Shown here in pieces: positions 8,164 to 16,111 of a DNA stretch of 64,000 bases; the stretch's first letter is position 1, and every line of letters starts with the position of its first letter. The notes beneath the pieces were generated by a model. It was not told the origin of the DNA and did not search any database. It saw only the letters and a program-made list of their open reading frames with translations. This stretch comes from Planococcus sp. ISL-110 (GTDB taxonomy: Bacteria > Bacillota > Bacilli > Bacillales_A > Planococcaceae): NCBI RefSeq assembly GCF_018613575.1, contig NZ_JAGGPX010000008.1, positions 49,618-113,617 of the forward strand, in the 5' to 3' direction. A program made the position numbers and the translations under genes.

Positions 8164-8628
8164 ATGGTTCAATCATCTTTTATACATGAAGAAAAGGTTC
8201 GAAGCGAATGGGTTGATTATAACGGCCACATGAATGATGCGGCTTATGCAAAAGTATTCAGCCAGGCAGCGGATAGTTTTATCGATTTTCTGGGTTTAAA
8301 TGAAACTGCCCGCTCTCGGTACAACTACACGATATTTACGCTCGAGACGCATTTATGCTACTTGAAAGAAGTGCATGAACATGAAGAACTGACCATTGAA
8401 TTCAGATTGCTGGATAGCGATGCAAAAAGACTGCATACCTTCCTGACAATGACAAACTCAGCCGGTGAACTGGCTGCAACAAGTGAACAGATGTGGATGG
8501 GCATAGATACAGTAAAAGGTAAAGCAGCGCCGTTTCCGCAAGTTATAGGTGAAGCAATAGAGGCGCTTAGAACATTGCATAAAGAGCTGCCAATACCAAA
8601 ACAGGCAGGTAGAAAAATCGGTTTCTGA
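8164..8628 (+). CDS. cdhB: 4-hydroxybenzoyl-CoA-thioesterase-fold protein, probable betainyl-CoA thioesterase
   Basis: This is a 154-residue single hotdog domain. The family motif VDYNGHMNDAAYAKVFSQA near the N-terminus contains the usual catalytic acidic and asparagine positions, and the rest is the expected beta-sheet and helix. AAAGGAGGTTGGCAGT precedes the ATG and the gap to cdhA is 23 bases. In the proposed pathway it hydrolyses betainyl-CoA made by CdhC, releasing free glycine betaine and CoA. This matches the cdhB role in Pseudomonas carnitine catabolism; the assignment here rests on operon context. Confidence 0.82.
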   Translation: MVQSSFIHEEKVRSEWVDYNGHMNDAAYAKVFSQAADSFIDFLGLNETARSRYNYTIFTLETHLCYLKEVHEHEELTIEFRLLDSDAKRLHTFLTMTNSAGELAATSEQMWMGIDTVKGKAAPFPQVIGEAIEALRTLHKELPIPKQAGRKIGF

Positions 8629-8663
8629 CGATAATCTACAGCAATAAATTGAGGAGTAGGTCA

Positions 8664-9857
8664 ATGAAAAAGATAGAAGTAAATAACTTAACCAAAATTT
8701 TCGGTTCTCATCCACAACAAGGGCTGAAGAGACTTATGAACGGGGAACAAAAAGAAAACATCTTGGCGGAGACCGGAATGACAGTAGGAGTCAACCAAGC
8801 TTCCTTTTCAGTAGAAGCGGGTGAATTTTTTGTCATCATGGGGCTGTCAGGAAGCGGGAAATCAACATTGATCCGATTAGTGAACAGGTTAATCGAGCCG
8901 ACTTCAGGTGAAGTGCTGATCGATGGACAAAACATTGTCGAGATGGGAAAAAACGAATTGATTGAAACGAGACGGAAAAAGTTGGGGATGGTATTCCAGC
9001 AGTTTGGTTTGTTTCCGCACCGAACCGTTCTGCAGAATGTTGCCTACGGACTTGAAATTCAAGGAGTCAAAAAAGAAGAGCGCAACAAGCGTGCCCAAAA
9101 ATCCATTGAAGACGTTGGCTTGCACGGTTATGAAAACAGTTATCCTAAAGAGTTGAGCGGAGGAATGCAACAGCGCGTTGGGCTTGCACGTGCTCTTGCC
9201 AACGATTCGGATATCCTTCTTATGGATGAGGCATTCAGTGCACTCGATCCATTGATTCGTAAAGAAATGCAGGATGAACTGCTGAACCTGCAAAACAAAT
9301 TAGGGAAAACAATCCTGTTTATCACGCATGACCTGGATGAAGCGCTGAAACTGGGGGATCGCATCGCCATAATGAAAAATGGTGAGATTGTTCAAGTGGG
9401 TACAGCCGATGAAATTCTGGAAAATCCGGCGAATGAATACGTTTCGAACTTTGTCAAAGATGTAGACCGTTCGAAAGTGCTGATGGCCTCTCATGTTATG
9501 AAGAAGCCAGCTGTTCATATGGCAGAGAAAAGCGGTGCGTTAGCAGCAGTGCGGAAAATGGAAGACGCGGGAGCTTCAAGCATATTCGTTGTCGACAAAG
9601 ATAATAATTTCAAAGGGTTGCTGACAATTGATAATGCTATTAACGCATATAAATCAGATTTGCCAATCGAAACCGTATTGATTGAAGATATTCATGAAAT
9701 TTCTCCAGAAACCCCTTTAAATGACCTCTTTGGTGTAGCTGTCGAAGCGAAATATCCACTGGCAGTAGTTGAAAACGGAAAATTACTTGGAATCGTATCA
9801 CGGGTTTCCATTCTTTCCGGTTTAGTCTTAGGTAAAAAAGAGGTGACTACGCCGTGA
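8664..9857 (+). CDS. Quaternary amine ABC transporter ATP-binding protein with C-terminal CBS pair (OpuA/ProV type)
   Basis: This 397-residue ATPase belongs to the glycine betaine/proline/carnitine uptake family. Walker A (GLSGSGKST), the Q-loop (GMVFQQFGLFPHRT), the signature (LSGGMQQR), Walker B (ILLMDEAFSALDP) and the switch histidine (ITHDLDEA) are intact. Residues ~290-397 form two CBS repeats, as in OpuAA, where they sense ionic strength or nucleotides. GAGGAG at 8651 supports the ATG at 8664. It overlaps the permease start by four bases. With its permease and binding protein it should import carnitine, and perhaps betaine. Confidence 0.9.
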   Translation: MKKIEVNNLTKIFGSHPQQGLKRLMNGEQKENILAETGMTVGVNQASFSVEAGEFFVIMGLSGSGKSTLIRLVNRLIEPTSGEVLIDGQNIVEMGKNELIETRRKKLGMVFQQFGLFPHRTVLQNVAYGLEIQGVKKEERNKRAQKSIEDVGLHGYENSYPKELSGGMQQRVGLARALANDSDILLMDEAFSALDPLIRKEMQDELLNLQNKLGKTILFITHDLDEALKLGDRIAIMKNGEIVQVGTADEILENPANEYVSNFVKDVDRSKVLMASHVMKKPAVHMAEKSGALAAVRKMEDAGASSIFVVDKDNNFKGLLTIDNAINAYKSDLPIETVLIEDIHEISPETPLNDLFGVAVEAKYPLAVVENGKLLGIVSRVSILSGLVLGKKEVTTP

Positions 9858-10690
9858 ATTATTTTACACTTCCTTTGGAAGAGTGGACGAACCGCTTTGT
9901 AGACGATTGGCTCCTGCCAGTGACAGGAGAGTTCTTTGATAGCGTCAGTGATGGCCTTCGAACCTTTGTAGACGGAGTAACAGATCTATTGATTGCAGCT
10001 CCGCCGGAATTGCTTGTACTGATTCTGATCATTATTTCCTGGAAATTTTCAGGGAAAGGGCTGGCGCTGTTTGCGCTGTTAGGCAGCCTTTATCTGGGAT
10101 CTGTCGATTTGTGGGAAGCGGCGATGCAGACGGTGGCAATTGTTATCGTTTCCACACTGATTTCTATAATTATCGGTATCCCGCTTGGCGTATTGGCGGC
10201 TACCAATAAAACCATGGCAAGCATTGTCCGGCCAATTTTGGATTTTATGCAGACACTGCCGAGTTTCGTCTATTTGATACCAGCCATTCTTTTATTCGGC
10301 CTTGGAAATGTTCCGGCTGTCATTGCTACTTTTGTATTTGCAACACCGCCGGCTGTCCGTATGACGACACTCGGGATTCAACAAGTGCCTGCGGACGTTG
10401 TGGAAGCATCGAAAGCTTTTGGTTCAACCAAATGGCAACTGCTGTATAAAGTGCAATTGCCCTTGGCATTGCCTTCCATTATGGCGGGGATTAATCAGAC
10501 GATGATGCTCGCGTTGTCGATGGCGGTCATTGCGTCAATGATTGGAGCGCCAGGTTTGGGCTCAGTGGTATTAGAAGGAATTTCTACTGTAAATGTAGGT
10601 CTTGGGCTGACAGGCGGTTTGGGAATCGTCGTGCTGGCAATCATAATGGATCGCATCACCCAAGGGCTGGCCCGGAAAAATAAAAAATAA
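9854..10690 (+). CDS. Quaternary amine ABC transporter permease (OpuAB/ProW type)
   Basis: This 278-residue membrane protein starts with GTG at 9854, overlapping the ATPase stop codon (GTGA). The N-terminal ~45 residues are amphipathic and acidic, as in ProW. Six or so membrane helices follow, with the EAA docking loop VVEASKAFGSTKWQLLYKVQLP. The binding protein is a separate gene downstream, unlike fused OpuAC-type permeases. It forms the channel of the proposed carnitine importer. Confidence 0.9.
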   Translation: MNYFTLPLEEWTNRFVDDWLLPVTGEFFDSVSDGLRTFVDGVTDLLIAAPPELLVLILIIISWKFSGKGLALFALLGSLYLGSVDLWEAAMQTVAIVIVSTLISIIIGIPLGVLAATNKTMASIVRPILDFMQTLPSFVYLIPAILLFGLGNVPAVIATFVFATPPAVRMTTLGIQQVPADVVEASKAFGSTKWQLLYKVQLPLALPSIMAGINQTMMLALSMAVIASMIGAPGLGSVVLEGISTVNVGLGLTGGLGIVVLAIIMDRITQGLARKNKK

Positions 10691-10711
10691 AAATAAAAGG
10701 GGAAATGAAAA

Positions 10712-11584
10712 ATGAAAAAGATTTTATTCTTAGCGATGATTGCATTGATGGTAGCCGTTTTGGCTGCTTGTGGTTCTAATACTGAAGAAACAGAAGAGGG
10801 CACTGCTGGTGCTGAGCAACAAATTATCACCTTTGGTGTAACACCTTGGACGAGTACTGTACCGCCGACAAAAATTGCCGGTTTAATTTTGCAGGACATG
10901 GGTTATGAAGTAGTGGAAACCAATGCAGATGCTGGAAGTGTTTATACTGGCTTGTCCCGTGGAGACCTCGATGTGTTCATGGATGCTTGGGTGCCGATGC
11001 ACCAAAACTACCTGGATAAATACGAAGGGGATGTTGAAAGTACTTCTGTAAGCTATCCGGAAGCAGAAACTGGCTGGACGGTTCCGACTTATATGGAAGA
11101 CATCAATTCTCTTGAAGACCTGGAAGGGCGCGAAGCCGAATTCAATAATGAATTTTATGGCATTGAAGCTGGAGCAGGCGCTACAATAGAAAGTGACGAG
11201 ATCATCGAGGCTTACGGATTTGACATGGCGCAAGTGAGTTCTTCAGAAGGCGGCATGCTTGCTCAAGCCCAGAAAATGATGGCTAAGGAAGAACCGGTTA
11301 TTTTTTACGGCTGGAGACCTCACACGATGTTCAATAAGTTTGATTTGAAAGTATTGACTAATGAACAAGGATTCTTTGAAACTTCTTCTGTTGAAGTGAT
11401 TACAAACGCTGAATTGAAAGACAATGCGCCAAAAGCTTATGAATTTTTGAGCAACTGGAACATTTCACTTGATGAAGTAGAAGAAATGATTGTTAAGATC
11501 GAAGAAGGTGGAGATCCTGAGGAAGTTGCACAGGAATGGATTGACAACAATCAGGATAAAGTTGATGAAATGACTGGCGAGTAA
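10712..11584 (+). CDS. Glycine betaine/carnitine-type substrate-binding lipoprotein (OpuAC family)
   Basis: This is a 290-residue lipoprotein; the signal peptide ends VAVLAACGS. The OpuAC fold follows, with GVTPWTSTVPPTKIAG near the start and DVFMDAWVPMHQNYLDKY, TGWTVPTY and FYGWRPHTMF. Tryptophans and tyrosines of this kind build the aromatic cage for trimethylammonium groups. GGGGAAATGAAAA precedes the start and a strong terminator follows. Being the last gene of a carnitine-degrading operon, the most likely ligand is carnitine; binding of betaine or choline is also possible. Confidence 0.88.
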   Translation: MKKILFLAMIALMVAVLAACGSNTEETEEGTAGAEQQIITFGVTPWTSTVPPTKIAGLILQDMGYEVVETNADAGSVYTGLSRGDLDVFMDAWVPMHQNYLDKYEGDVESTSVSYPEAETGWTVPTYMEDINSLEDLEGREAEFNNEFYGIEAGAGATIESDEIIEAYGFDMAQVSSSEGGMLAQAQKMMAKEEPVIFYGWRPHTMFNKFDLKVLTNEQGFFETSSVEVITNAELKDNAPKAYEFLSNWNISLDEVEEMIVKIEEGGDPEEVAQEWIDNNQDKVDEMTGE

Positions 11585-11594
11585 GCAATATCGG

Positions 11595-11637
11595 GTGCAT
11601 TTTCTATTGTTCAAACAATAGGAAATGCACTTTTTCT
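11595..11637 (+). terminator. Terminator of the carnitine operon
   Basis: GTGCATTT-CTATTGTT pairs with AACAATAG-AAATGCAC around a short loop, then TTTTTCTTTTC. Confidence 0.9.
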
Positions 11638-11689
11638 TTTCTTTTTTCTTTCCTGGGTGTATGGTTTGGAAAAGAGAAGGGGTGAAGGG

Positions 11690-11989
11690 ATGGAATTGAT
11701 TGAAACTCCCAATTTATTGGGTGAGAAAAACAAGCATATCCAAAAAGCATTAAGTTTTGGGAAAACCAACGTCGTCAATATGCAATTGCAGAGCGGAGAA
11801 AAAATTGCAGAGCACGATTCGATGGCCGATGTCATCATTATCGTACGGAGCGGAAAAGTTTCATTTATTGTGGAAGGACAGACGGTGGAAGCTGCACCCG
11901 ACAATATTTTACATATGAACCCGAAAGAAAAACATAGTCTCACCGCAATCGAACCAAGCGATTTACTTGTACTGCAAATTACTCCATGA
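11690..11989 (+). CDS. Small cupin-domain protein
   Basis: This 99-residue protein is a single cupin barrel. The segments GEKIAEHDSMADVIIIVRSGKVSFIVEG and NILHMNPKEKHSLTAIEPSDLLVLQI follow the two cupin motifs, although the metal-ligand pattern is degenerate. GAAGGGGTGAAGGG precedes the ATG at 11690. It stands alone after the carnitine operon terminator. The end of the coding region (last ~12 bases) is part of an unusually long perfect inverted repeat that also acts as terminator. Function is unknown. Confidence 0.75.
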   Translation: MELIETPNLLGEKNKHIQKALSFGKTNVVNMQLQSGEKIAEHDSMADVIIIVRSGKVSFIVEGQTVEAAPDNILHMNPKEKHSLTAIEPSDLLVLQITP

Positions 11990-12034
11990 AAAAAGCTCAC
12001 GCTGACGATGCGTGAGCTTTTTTCATGGAGTAAT
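11978..12034. terminator. Exceptionally long perfect inverted repeat / bidirectional terminator
   Basis: A 25-base arm starting ATTACTCCATGAAAAAAGC is repeated exactly inverted after a 7-base loop (TGACGAT). The inner part (AAAAAAGCTCACGC / GCGTGAGCTTTTTT) is a normal terminator. The outer 11 bases include the last codons and stop of the cupin gene. Confidence 0.9.
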
Positions 12035-12039
12035 ATTTA

Positions 12040-12195
12040 ATTGCTACACGGGCGCTTGCGCTTTTCTTTTTTGTCCAGCTCCAGCTGCCAGATTCTAGGG
12101 TCATAAGCCACTCTGGCTATGCGGCTGAAAAAACGCCGCTACGCCAGAGCGTCTTATGCCCGTCGAATCTACATGGCAGCTTGCGCTTTTCTTTT
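12040..12195. repeat. Intergenic repeat with GCTTGCGCTTTTCTTTT blocks
   Basis: Copies of GCTTGCGCTTTTCTTTT occur at 12054-12070 and 12180-12196. Between them are GTCCAGCTCCAGCTGCC and the GCGGCTGAAAAAACGCCGC ... CGTCGAATCTA block. A related block is at about 50356-50410. These sequences resemble the common Bacillales intergenic repeats; no gene is present. Confidence 0.7.
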
Positions 12196-12911
12196 TACCA
12201 TTCAAAGTTTTCTGGGTACTCTGCCTGCACGGCAATTTCGTGAATCGACTTCTTATGGGGAGTCGCAGCGGCGAGTACTTGGTTCCGAAAGGATGCATAG
12301 TCCTGGTCTTGCACAGCGAGTTTCATGGCGATAGTGGATAGGCTTTGTTCTCGCTGCTGCTTGGTCATACCGATGTATTTCAAATTTAAAAGGTCCACGT
12401 ATTGGATTGCGTAATCATTCACTGAAACCGGCTGGTTAAAGGCTTTCACAATCTGTTCGAATTCTTCCTTAGGAATATGTCCCTGAAGGCAGTCGACAAC
12501 CAACGATTGGAAGCGGAAAATGATCGGCAAGTGAACATCCCAAAGGGAAGATGGGTTGTTTTCCTGATAGAATTTCACGAAATTCTTCAGGGCAATGGCC
12601 GCGTAAATCAATTCCGGCCATAGCACTTCAGTGGAAAAGTAGATGTTTTTATCAGGAGCGATAAACTTGTGCTGCTTCATTGTGTGTTCGTGCAGTCCAT
12701 TAAACACAAAATCCACGTTACGGTCTCCTTGGGAAGCATGACGAATTTCATAGGCAATGCCAAGGATGCGCATCCGTGATCCTTCGTAGCCATAATACTG
12801 GTCTTCCTTGCCAATCACCCGGTAGATGGCCTGGTTCAGTTCGTCCAGATCGAAATAATCACCGCTTATTTTAACACCTGTATGGTTTGGCGTGCTTTTC
12901 ATGGTCAGCAT
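12195..12911 (-). CDS. Conserved hypothetical protein (possibly DUF6904)
   Basis: This 238-residue protein is soluble, with no signal peptide or membrane segment. Visible features are GDYFDLDELNQAIYRVIG near the N-terminus and a helical middle (LWPELIYAAIALKNFVKFYQ). I recall a Bacillales family with this opening (DUF6904), but the assignment is uncertain and no function is known. GAGGAGG lies six bases before the ATG at 12911. It is 12 bases downstream of rluF and probably cotranscribed with it. Its C-terminus abuts the intergenic repeat, whose GCTTTTC block starts at the stop codon. Confidence 0.7.
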   Translation of the reverse strand: MLTMKSTPNHTGVKISGDYFDLDELNQAIYRVIGKEDQYYGYEGSRMRILGIAYEIRHASQGDRNVDFVFNGLHEHTMKQHKFIAPDKNIYFSTEVLWPELIYAAIALKNFVKFYQENNPSSLWDVHLPIIFRFQSLVVDCLQGHIPKEEFEQIVKAFNQPVSVNDYAIQYVDLLNLKYIGMTKQQREQSLSTIAMKLAVQDQDYASFRNQVLAAATPHKKSIHEIAVQAEYPENFEW

Positions 12912-12923
12912 GCAATGTCCTCC

Positions 12924-13631
12924 TCAGCGTTTTGGTGTGTAACCGAGCTGGTTAAATAGCTCGTTGCATTCTGTATCGGTCAAATTTCGCCACTCACCTA
13001 CAGGCAGATCTCCCAACAGGATGTTCATGATACGGATCCGCCGCAAACTTCGAACCTCGTAGCCGAGTGCCGAGCACATGCGGCGGATCTGGCGGTTTAA
13101 ACCCTGCCGTAGGGTTAGCTTGAAAGTATAAGTGGACAGCTTGTCCACTTTTGCCGGAAGTGTTTTCGTATCAAGGATTTCCACACCTTCCTCCATTTTC
13201 GCCAGAAAGGATTCGGTGATCGGCATGTCGACTTTGACGATATATTCCTTTTCGTGTTCATTTTCCGCACGCAAAATTTCATTGACGATATCGCCGTCAT
13301 TGGTCAGGAGGATAAGGCCTTCTGAATCTTTGTCCAGACGGCCCACGTGAAAGATGCGCTCGGGATGATTGACGAAATCGACGACATTCCCTTCAATATG
13401 CCGTTCGGTTGTACTGGTGATGCCAACCGGCTTGTTTAATGCCAAATAGACATATTGCTGCTTAGGTTGTTCAATGAGCTTGCCGTCCACCCGGACGCTA
13501 TCTCCGGTTTCAACCTTGCTGCCGAGTTCGGCCGGCTGACTATTGATGGTCACGCGTCCCGCCTCGATAAACTTATCGGCTCCGCGCCGGGAAGTGATTC
13601 CTGTCTCGCTTAAAAACTTATTGATTCGCAT
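12924..13631 (-). CDS. rluF: 23S rRNA pseudouridine(2604) synthase RluF-type
   Basis: This is a 235-residue RsuA/RluB-family pseudouridine synthase. An N-terminal S4 RNA-binding domain (MRINKFLSETGITSRRGADK) precedes the catalytic domain with the active aspartate in GRLDKDSEGLILLTNDG. The RluF-like C-terminal segment is GLNRQIRRMCSALGYEV ... RIRIMNI. It should isomerise a uridine in the 23S peptidyl-transferase region. An AAAGGAA site precedes ATG 13631. Confidence 0.88.
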   Translation of the reverse strand: MRINKFLSETGITSRRGADKFIEAGRVTINSQPAELGSKVETGDSVRVDGKLIEQPKQQYVYLALNKPVGITSTTERHIEGNVVDFVNHPERIFHVGRLDKDSEGLILLTNDGDIVNEILRAENEHEKEYIVKVDMPITESFLAKMEEGVEILDTKTLPAKVDKLSTYTFKLTLRQGLNRQIRRMCSALGYEVRSLRRIRIMNILLGDLPVGEWRNLTDTECNELFNQLGYTPKR

Positions 13632-13764
13632 AGTAAATTCCTTTCGGTTCTTTATTTCCTGGTCTTGCTCTTATTATACATGAACTAACCAGGCGAATAA
13701 AAATTTCGGTGTTTCACAGTTGCAATTTTTAGATTAGTTTGACAATATAGAAAGGAAGCTGTTA

Positions 13765-13806
13765 TTGATGCGCCGGTGGATGTATAGAATAATGTAAGCG
13801 TGTACA
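13765..13806 (+). promoter_or_regulatory. Promoter with cre-like site before aldehyde dehydrogenase
   Basis: TTGATG (13765-13770) and AATAAT (13788-13793) are 17 bases apart. Immediately downstream lies TGTAAGCGTGTACA (13793-13806), one mismatch from the CcpA consensus TGWAANCGNTNWCA, placed where CcpA would repress. Confidence 0.5.
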
Positions 13807-13839
13807 TAATGGCAAAACGAGAAAAAGGGAGAGATGAGA

Positions 13840-15360
13840 ATGGTCTATGCAATGCCAAACACAGAAGGTTCAAAAATTACGTTTAAAGACAAGTATGAGA
13901 ACTTTATAAACGGAGAGTGGAAAGCACCGGTCAAAGGGCAATATTTTGACAATGTCTCACCGGTTACCGGCAAGAAGTTTACGGAAATTGCCCGTTCCAC
14001 ATCTGAAGATGTTGAATTGGCTCTTGATGCAGCCCACGCGGCAAAAGACGCCTGGGGCAAAGCGTCAGTCACTGAACGAGCCAACGCGCTTCTGAAAATT
14101 GCAGACCGCATGGAACAGAACCTGGAAATGTTGGCAGTTGCTGAAACATGGGATAACGGTAAGGCTGTCCGTGAGACATTGAATGCCGATCTGCCTTTGG
14201 CAATCGACCATTTCCGTTATTTCGCCGGAGCGATTCGCGCACAGGAAGGTTCATTGAGTCAGATTGACAATGATACGGTAGCATATCATTTCCATGAACC
14301 GCTTGGTGTTGTCGGGCAGATCATTCCATGGAACTTCCCAATATTAATGGCTGTCTGGAAACTGGCTCCGGCTCTTGCTGCCGGCAACTGTGTCGTGTTG
14401 AAACCTGCTGAGCAGACACCGGCGAGCATCCTGGTGCTGGCTGAACTGATCGGGGATATCCTACCTCCTGGAGTCTTGAATATCGTCAACGGTTTTGGGC
14501 TTGAAGCAGGTAAGCCGCTTGCTTCCAATCCGCGGATCAACAAAGTGGCGTTTACAGGTGAAACGACTACTGGGCGTATGATCATGCAATATGCTGCCCA
14601 AAATCTGATTCCGGTAACATTGGAACTGGGTGGGAAATCACCGAATATCTTCTTTAAAGATGTAATGGACCAGGATGATGCTTTTCTTGATAAAGCAATT
14701 GAAGGATTTGTCATGTTTGCCTTGAACCAAGGAGAAGTCTGTACATGCCCATCCCGCGTGCTGATTCAGGAAGACATCTATGACGAGTTCATTGAACGCG
14801 CATTAAAGCGGGTTGAAGCGATCAAAACAGGAAATCCGCTTGATCCGGAAACAATGATGGGAGCACAGGCTTCCACAGAACAGCTGGAGAAGATTCTATC
14901 TTATTTGGATATCGGCAAGCAGGAAGGCGCCACAGTTCTTGCGGGCGGCGACCGCAATAATTTGGACGGTGAGCTGTCAGAAGGCTTTTATGTCCAGCCG
15001 ACAGTCTTTAAAGGCCATAACAAGATGCGGATTTTCCAGGAGGAGATTTTTGGGCCGGTCGTTTCTGTAACGACTTTTAAAACGAAAGAAGAAGCGCTTG
15101 AAATTGCAAATGATACTTTATATGGACTTGGCGCAGGGATTTGGACACGTGACACCAACACAGCTTACCGTTTCGGGCGTGGCATCCAGGCAGGCCGTGT
15201 ATGGACAAACTGTTACCACCAATACCCGGCTCACGCAGCATTCGGCGGATACAAAATGTCCGGCTTTGGCCGCGAAAATCATTTGATGATGCTCAACCAT
15301 TACCAGCAGACGAAAAACATGCTGGTCAGCTACAGCGAAGACAAGCAAGGGTTCTTTTGA
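13840..15360 (+). CDS. NAD-dependent aldehyde dehydrogenase (acetaldehyde dehydrogenase AcoD-like)
   Basis: This is a 506-residue ALDH-superfamily enzyme. The cofactor-binding region ([36 protein letters not shown]), the general-base glutamate ([12 protein letters not shown]) and the catalytic cysteine ([11 protein letters not shown]) are intact, as is [14 protein letters not shown] near the C-terminus. The ATG at 13840 is preferred to that at 13834 for spacing from GGGAGAG. It is followed 54 bases later by a DUF779 gene, the usual partner of acetaldehyde dehydrogenases of this type. A cre-like site suggests carbon catabolite control. Confidence 0.9.
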   Translation: MVYAMPNTEGSKITFKDKYENFINGEWKAPVKGQYFDNVSPVTGKKFTEIARSTSEDVELALDAAHAAKDAWGKASVTERANALLKIADRMEQNLEMLAVAETWDNGKAVRETLNADLPLAIDHFRYFAGAIRAQEGSLSQIDNDTVAYHFHEPLGVVGQIIPWNFPILMAVWKLAPALAAGNCVVLKPAEQTPASILVLAELIGDILPPGVLNIVNGFGLEAGKPLASNPRINKVAFTGETTTGRMIMQYAAQNLIPVTLELGGKSPNIFFKDVMDQDDAFLDKAIEGFVMFALNQGEVCTCPSRVLIQEDIYDEFIERALKRVEAIKTGNPLDPETMMGAQASTEQLEKILSYLDIGKQEGATVLAGGDRNNLDGELSEGFYVQPTVFKGHNKMRIFQEEIFGPVVSVTTFKTKEEALEIANDTLYGLGAGIWTRDTNTAYRFGRGIQAGRVWTNCYHQYPAHAAFGGYKMSGFGRENHLMMLNHYQQTKNMLVSYSEDKQGFF

Positions 15361-15414
15361 TCCCGGGGAATATCCGGGCCGGATGTTGAAGATCACTAGA
15401 AAGTAGGGATAGCA

Positions 15415-15777
15415 ATGGTCGAACGTGTAATTGCGACAGATGCTGCTATTGAATTGATCGAATTGCTGAAGGAAAAGCACGGACCGGTTATGTTTCATCA
15501 ATCAGGAGGCTGCTGTGATGGCAGTGCGCCGATGTGTTATCCGGAAGGTGATTTATTCATTGGGGATCAAGATATCCTGATGGGAGTCATCGGGGACAGC
15601 AAATTCTATATGCACAAAAACCAATTTGACTACTGGAGCCATACGCAGTTAATCATTGATGTTGTCCCAGGGCGCGGCGGAATGTTTTCTTTGGAGGGAG
15701 TGGAAGGCAAACGATTCCTGACAAGGTCGAGACCATTCACTCAAGAAGAAACGAAAGAATTGCAGCAACAGATTTGA
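15415..15777 (+). CDS. DUF779 domain-containing protein
   Basis: This 120-residue protein is rich in conserved Cys/His positions: FHQSGGCCDGSAPMCYPEG near residue 30 and HKNQFDYWSHTQLIIDV later. These could bind a metal or a thiol adduct. From general knowledge DUF779 genes sit beside aldehyde dehydrogenases, as here. Its molecular function is not established. The ATG is preceded by GAAAGTAGGGATAGCA and a terminator follows directly, closing a two-gene operon. Confidence 0.85.
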   Translation: MVERVIATDAAIELIELLKEKHGPVMFHQSGGCCDGSAPMCYPEGDLFIGDQDILMGVIGDSKFYMHKNQFDYWSHTQLIIDVVPGRGGMFSLEGVEGKRFLTRSRPFTQEETKELQQQI

Positions 15778-15781
15778 AAGA

Positions 15782-15812
15782 AGACCGGATGCAGATGCAT
15801 CCGGTCTTTTAT
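15782..15812 (+). terminator. Terminator after DUF779 gene
   Basis: AAGACCGGATGCA and TGCATCCGGTCTT form a 13-bp stem with a two-base loop, then TT. Confidence 0.88.
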
Positions 15813-15922
15813 TGTGAGTTGATGACAGGGAGGGGCTGTAGAAACCTCTATGTATCAAGGGTTTATGGTAGAATTCATGCTGGGGAAATGGTATAATTTC
15901 AACATGAAAGGTGGTCATAAAG

Positions 15923-16111
15923 TTGACGAAATTAGTGAACCGAGTTTCCCACGAACAAGCCAATCACGCGATTTCCTGCGCTTCACATTCTCTTGTTACG
16001 GAAGGGTTTGATGTGACAAATGAGGATGAGAATTTCGTTCGGTCGGTATTGACTGGTGAACGGACGGAAGCACAATTCCATCAGGCCATCAAAAGGAAGT
16101 TCGATGTCTAA
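15923..16111 (+). CDS. VbhA-type antitoxin of a Fic toxin
   Basis: This is a 62-residue protein starting at TTG 15923, with AAAGGTGG six or more bases upstream; a GTG at 15911 is the alternative start. The sequence ASHSLVTEGFDV contains the Fic-inhibition motif (S/T)xxxE(G/N): Ser23, Glu27, Gly28. The C-terminal VLTGERTEAQFHQAIKRKF matches the short VbhA-like tail. The helix should insert into the partner Fic active site and block ATP positioning. The stop overlaps the toxin's ATG by eight bases, typical for toxin-antitoxin pairs. Confidence 0.82.
   Translation: MTKLVNRVSHEQANHAISCASHSLVTEGFDVTNEDENFVRSVLTGERTEAQFHQAIKRKFDV

Noticed and set aside
12101..12341. Several 60-70-codon frames on both strands
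   Set aside because: They arise from the intergenic repeat and the 3' end of the minus-strand gene; no start signals.
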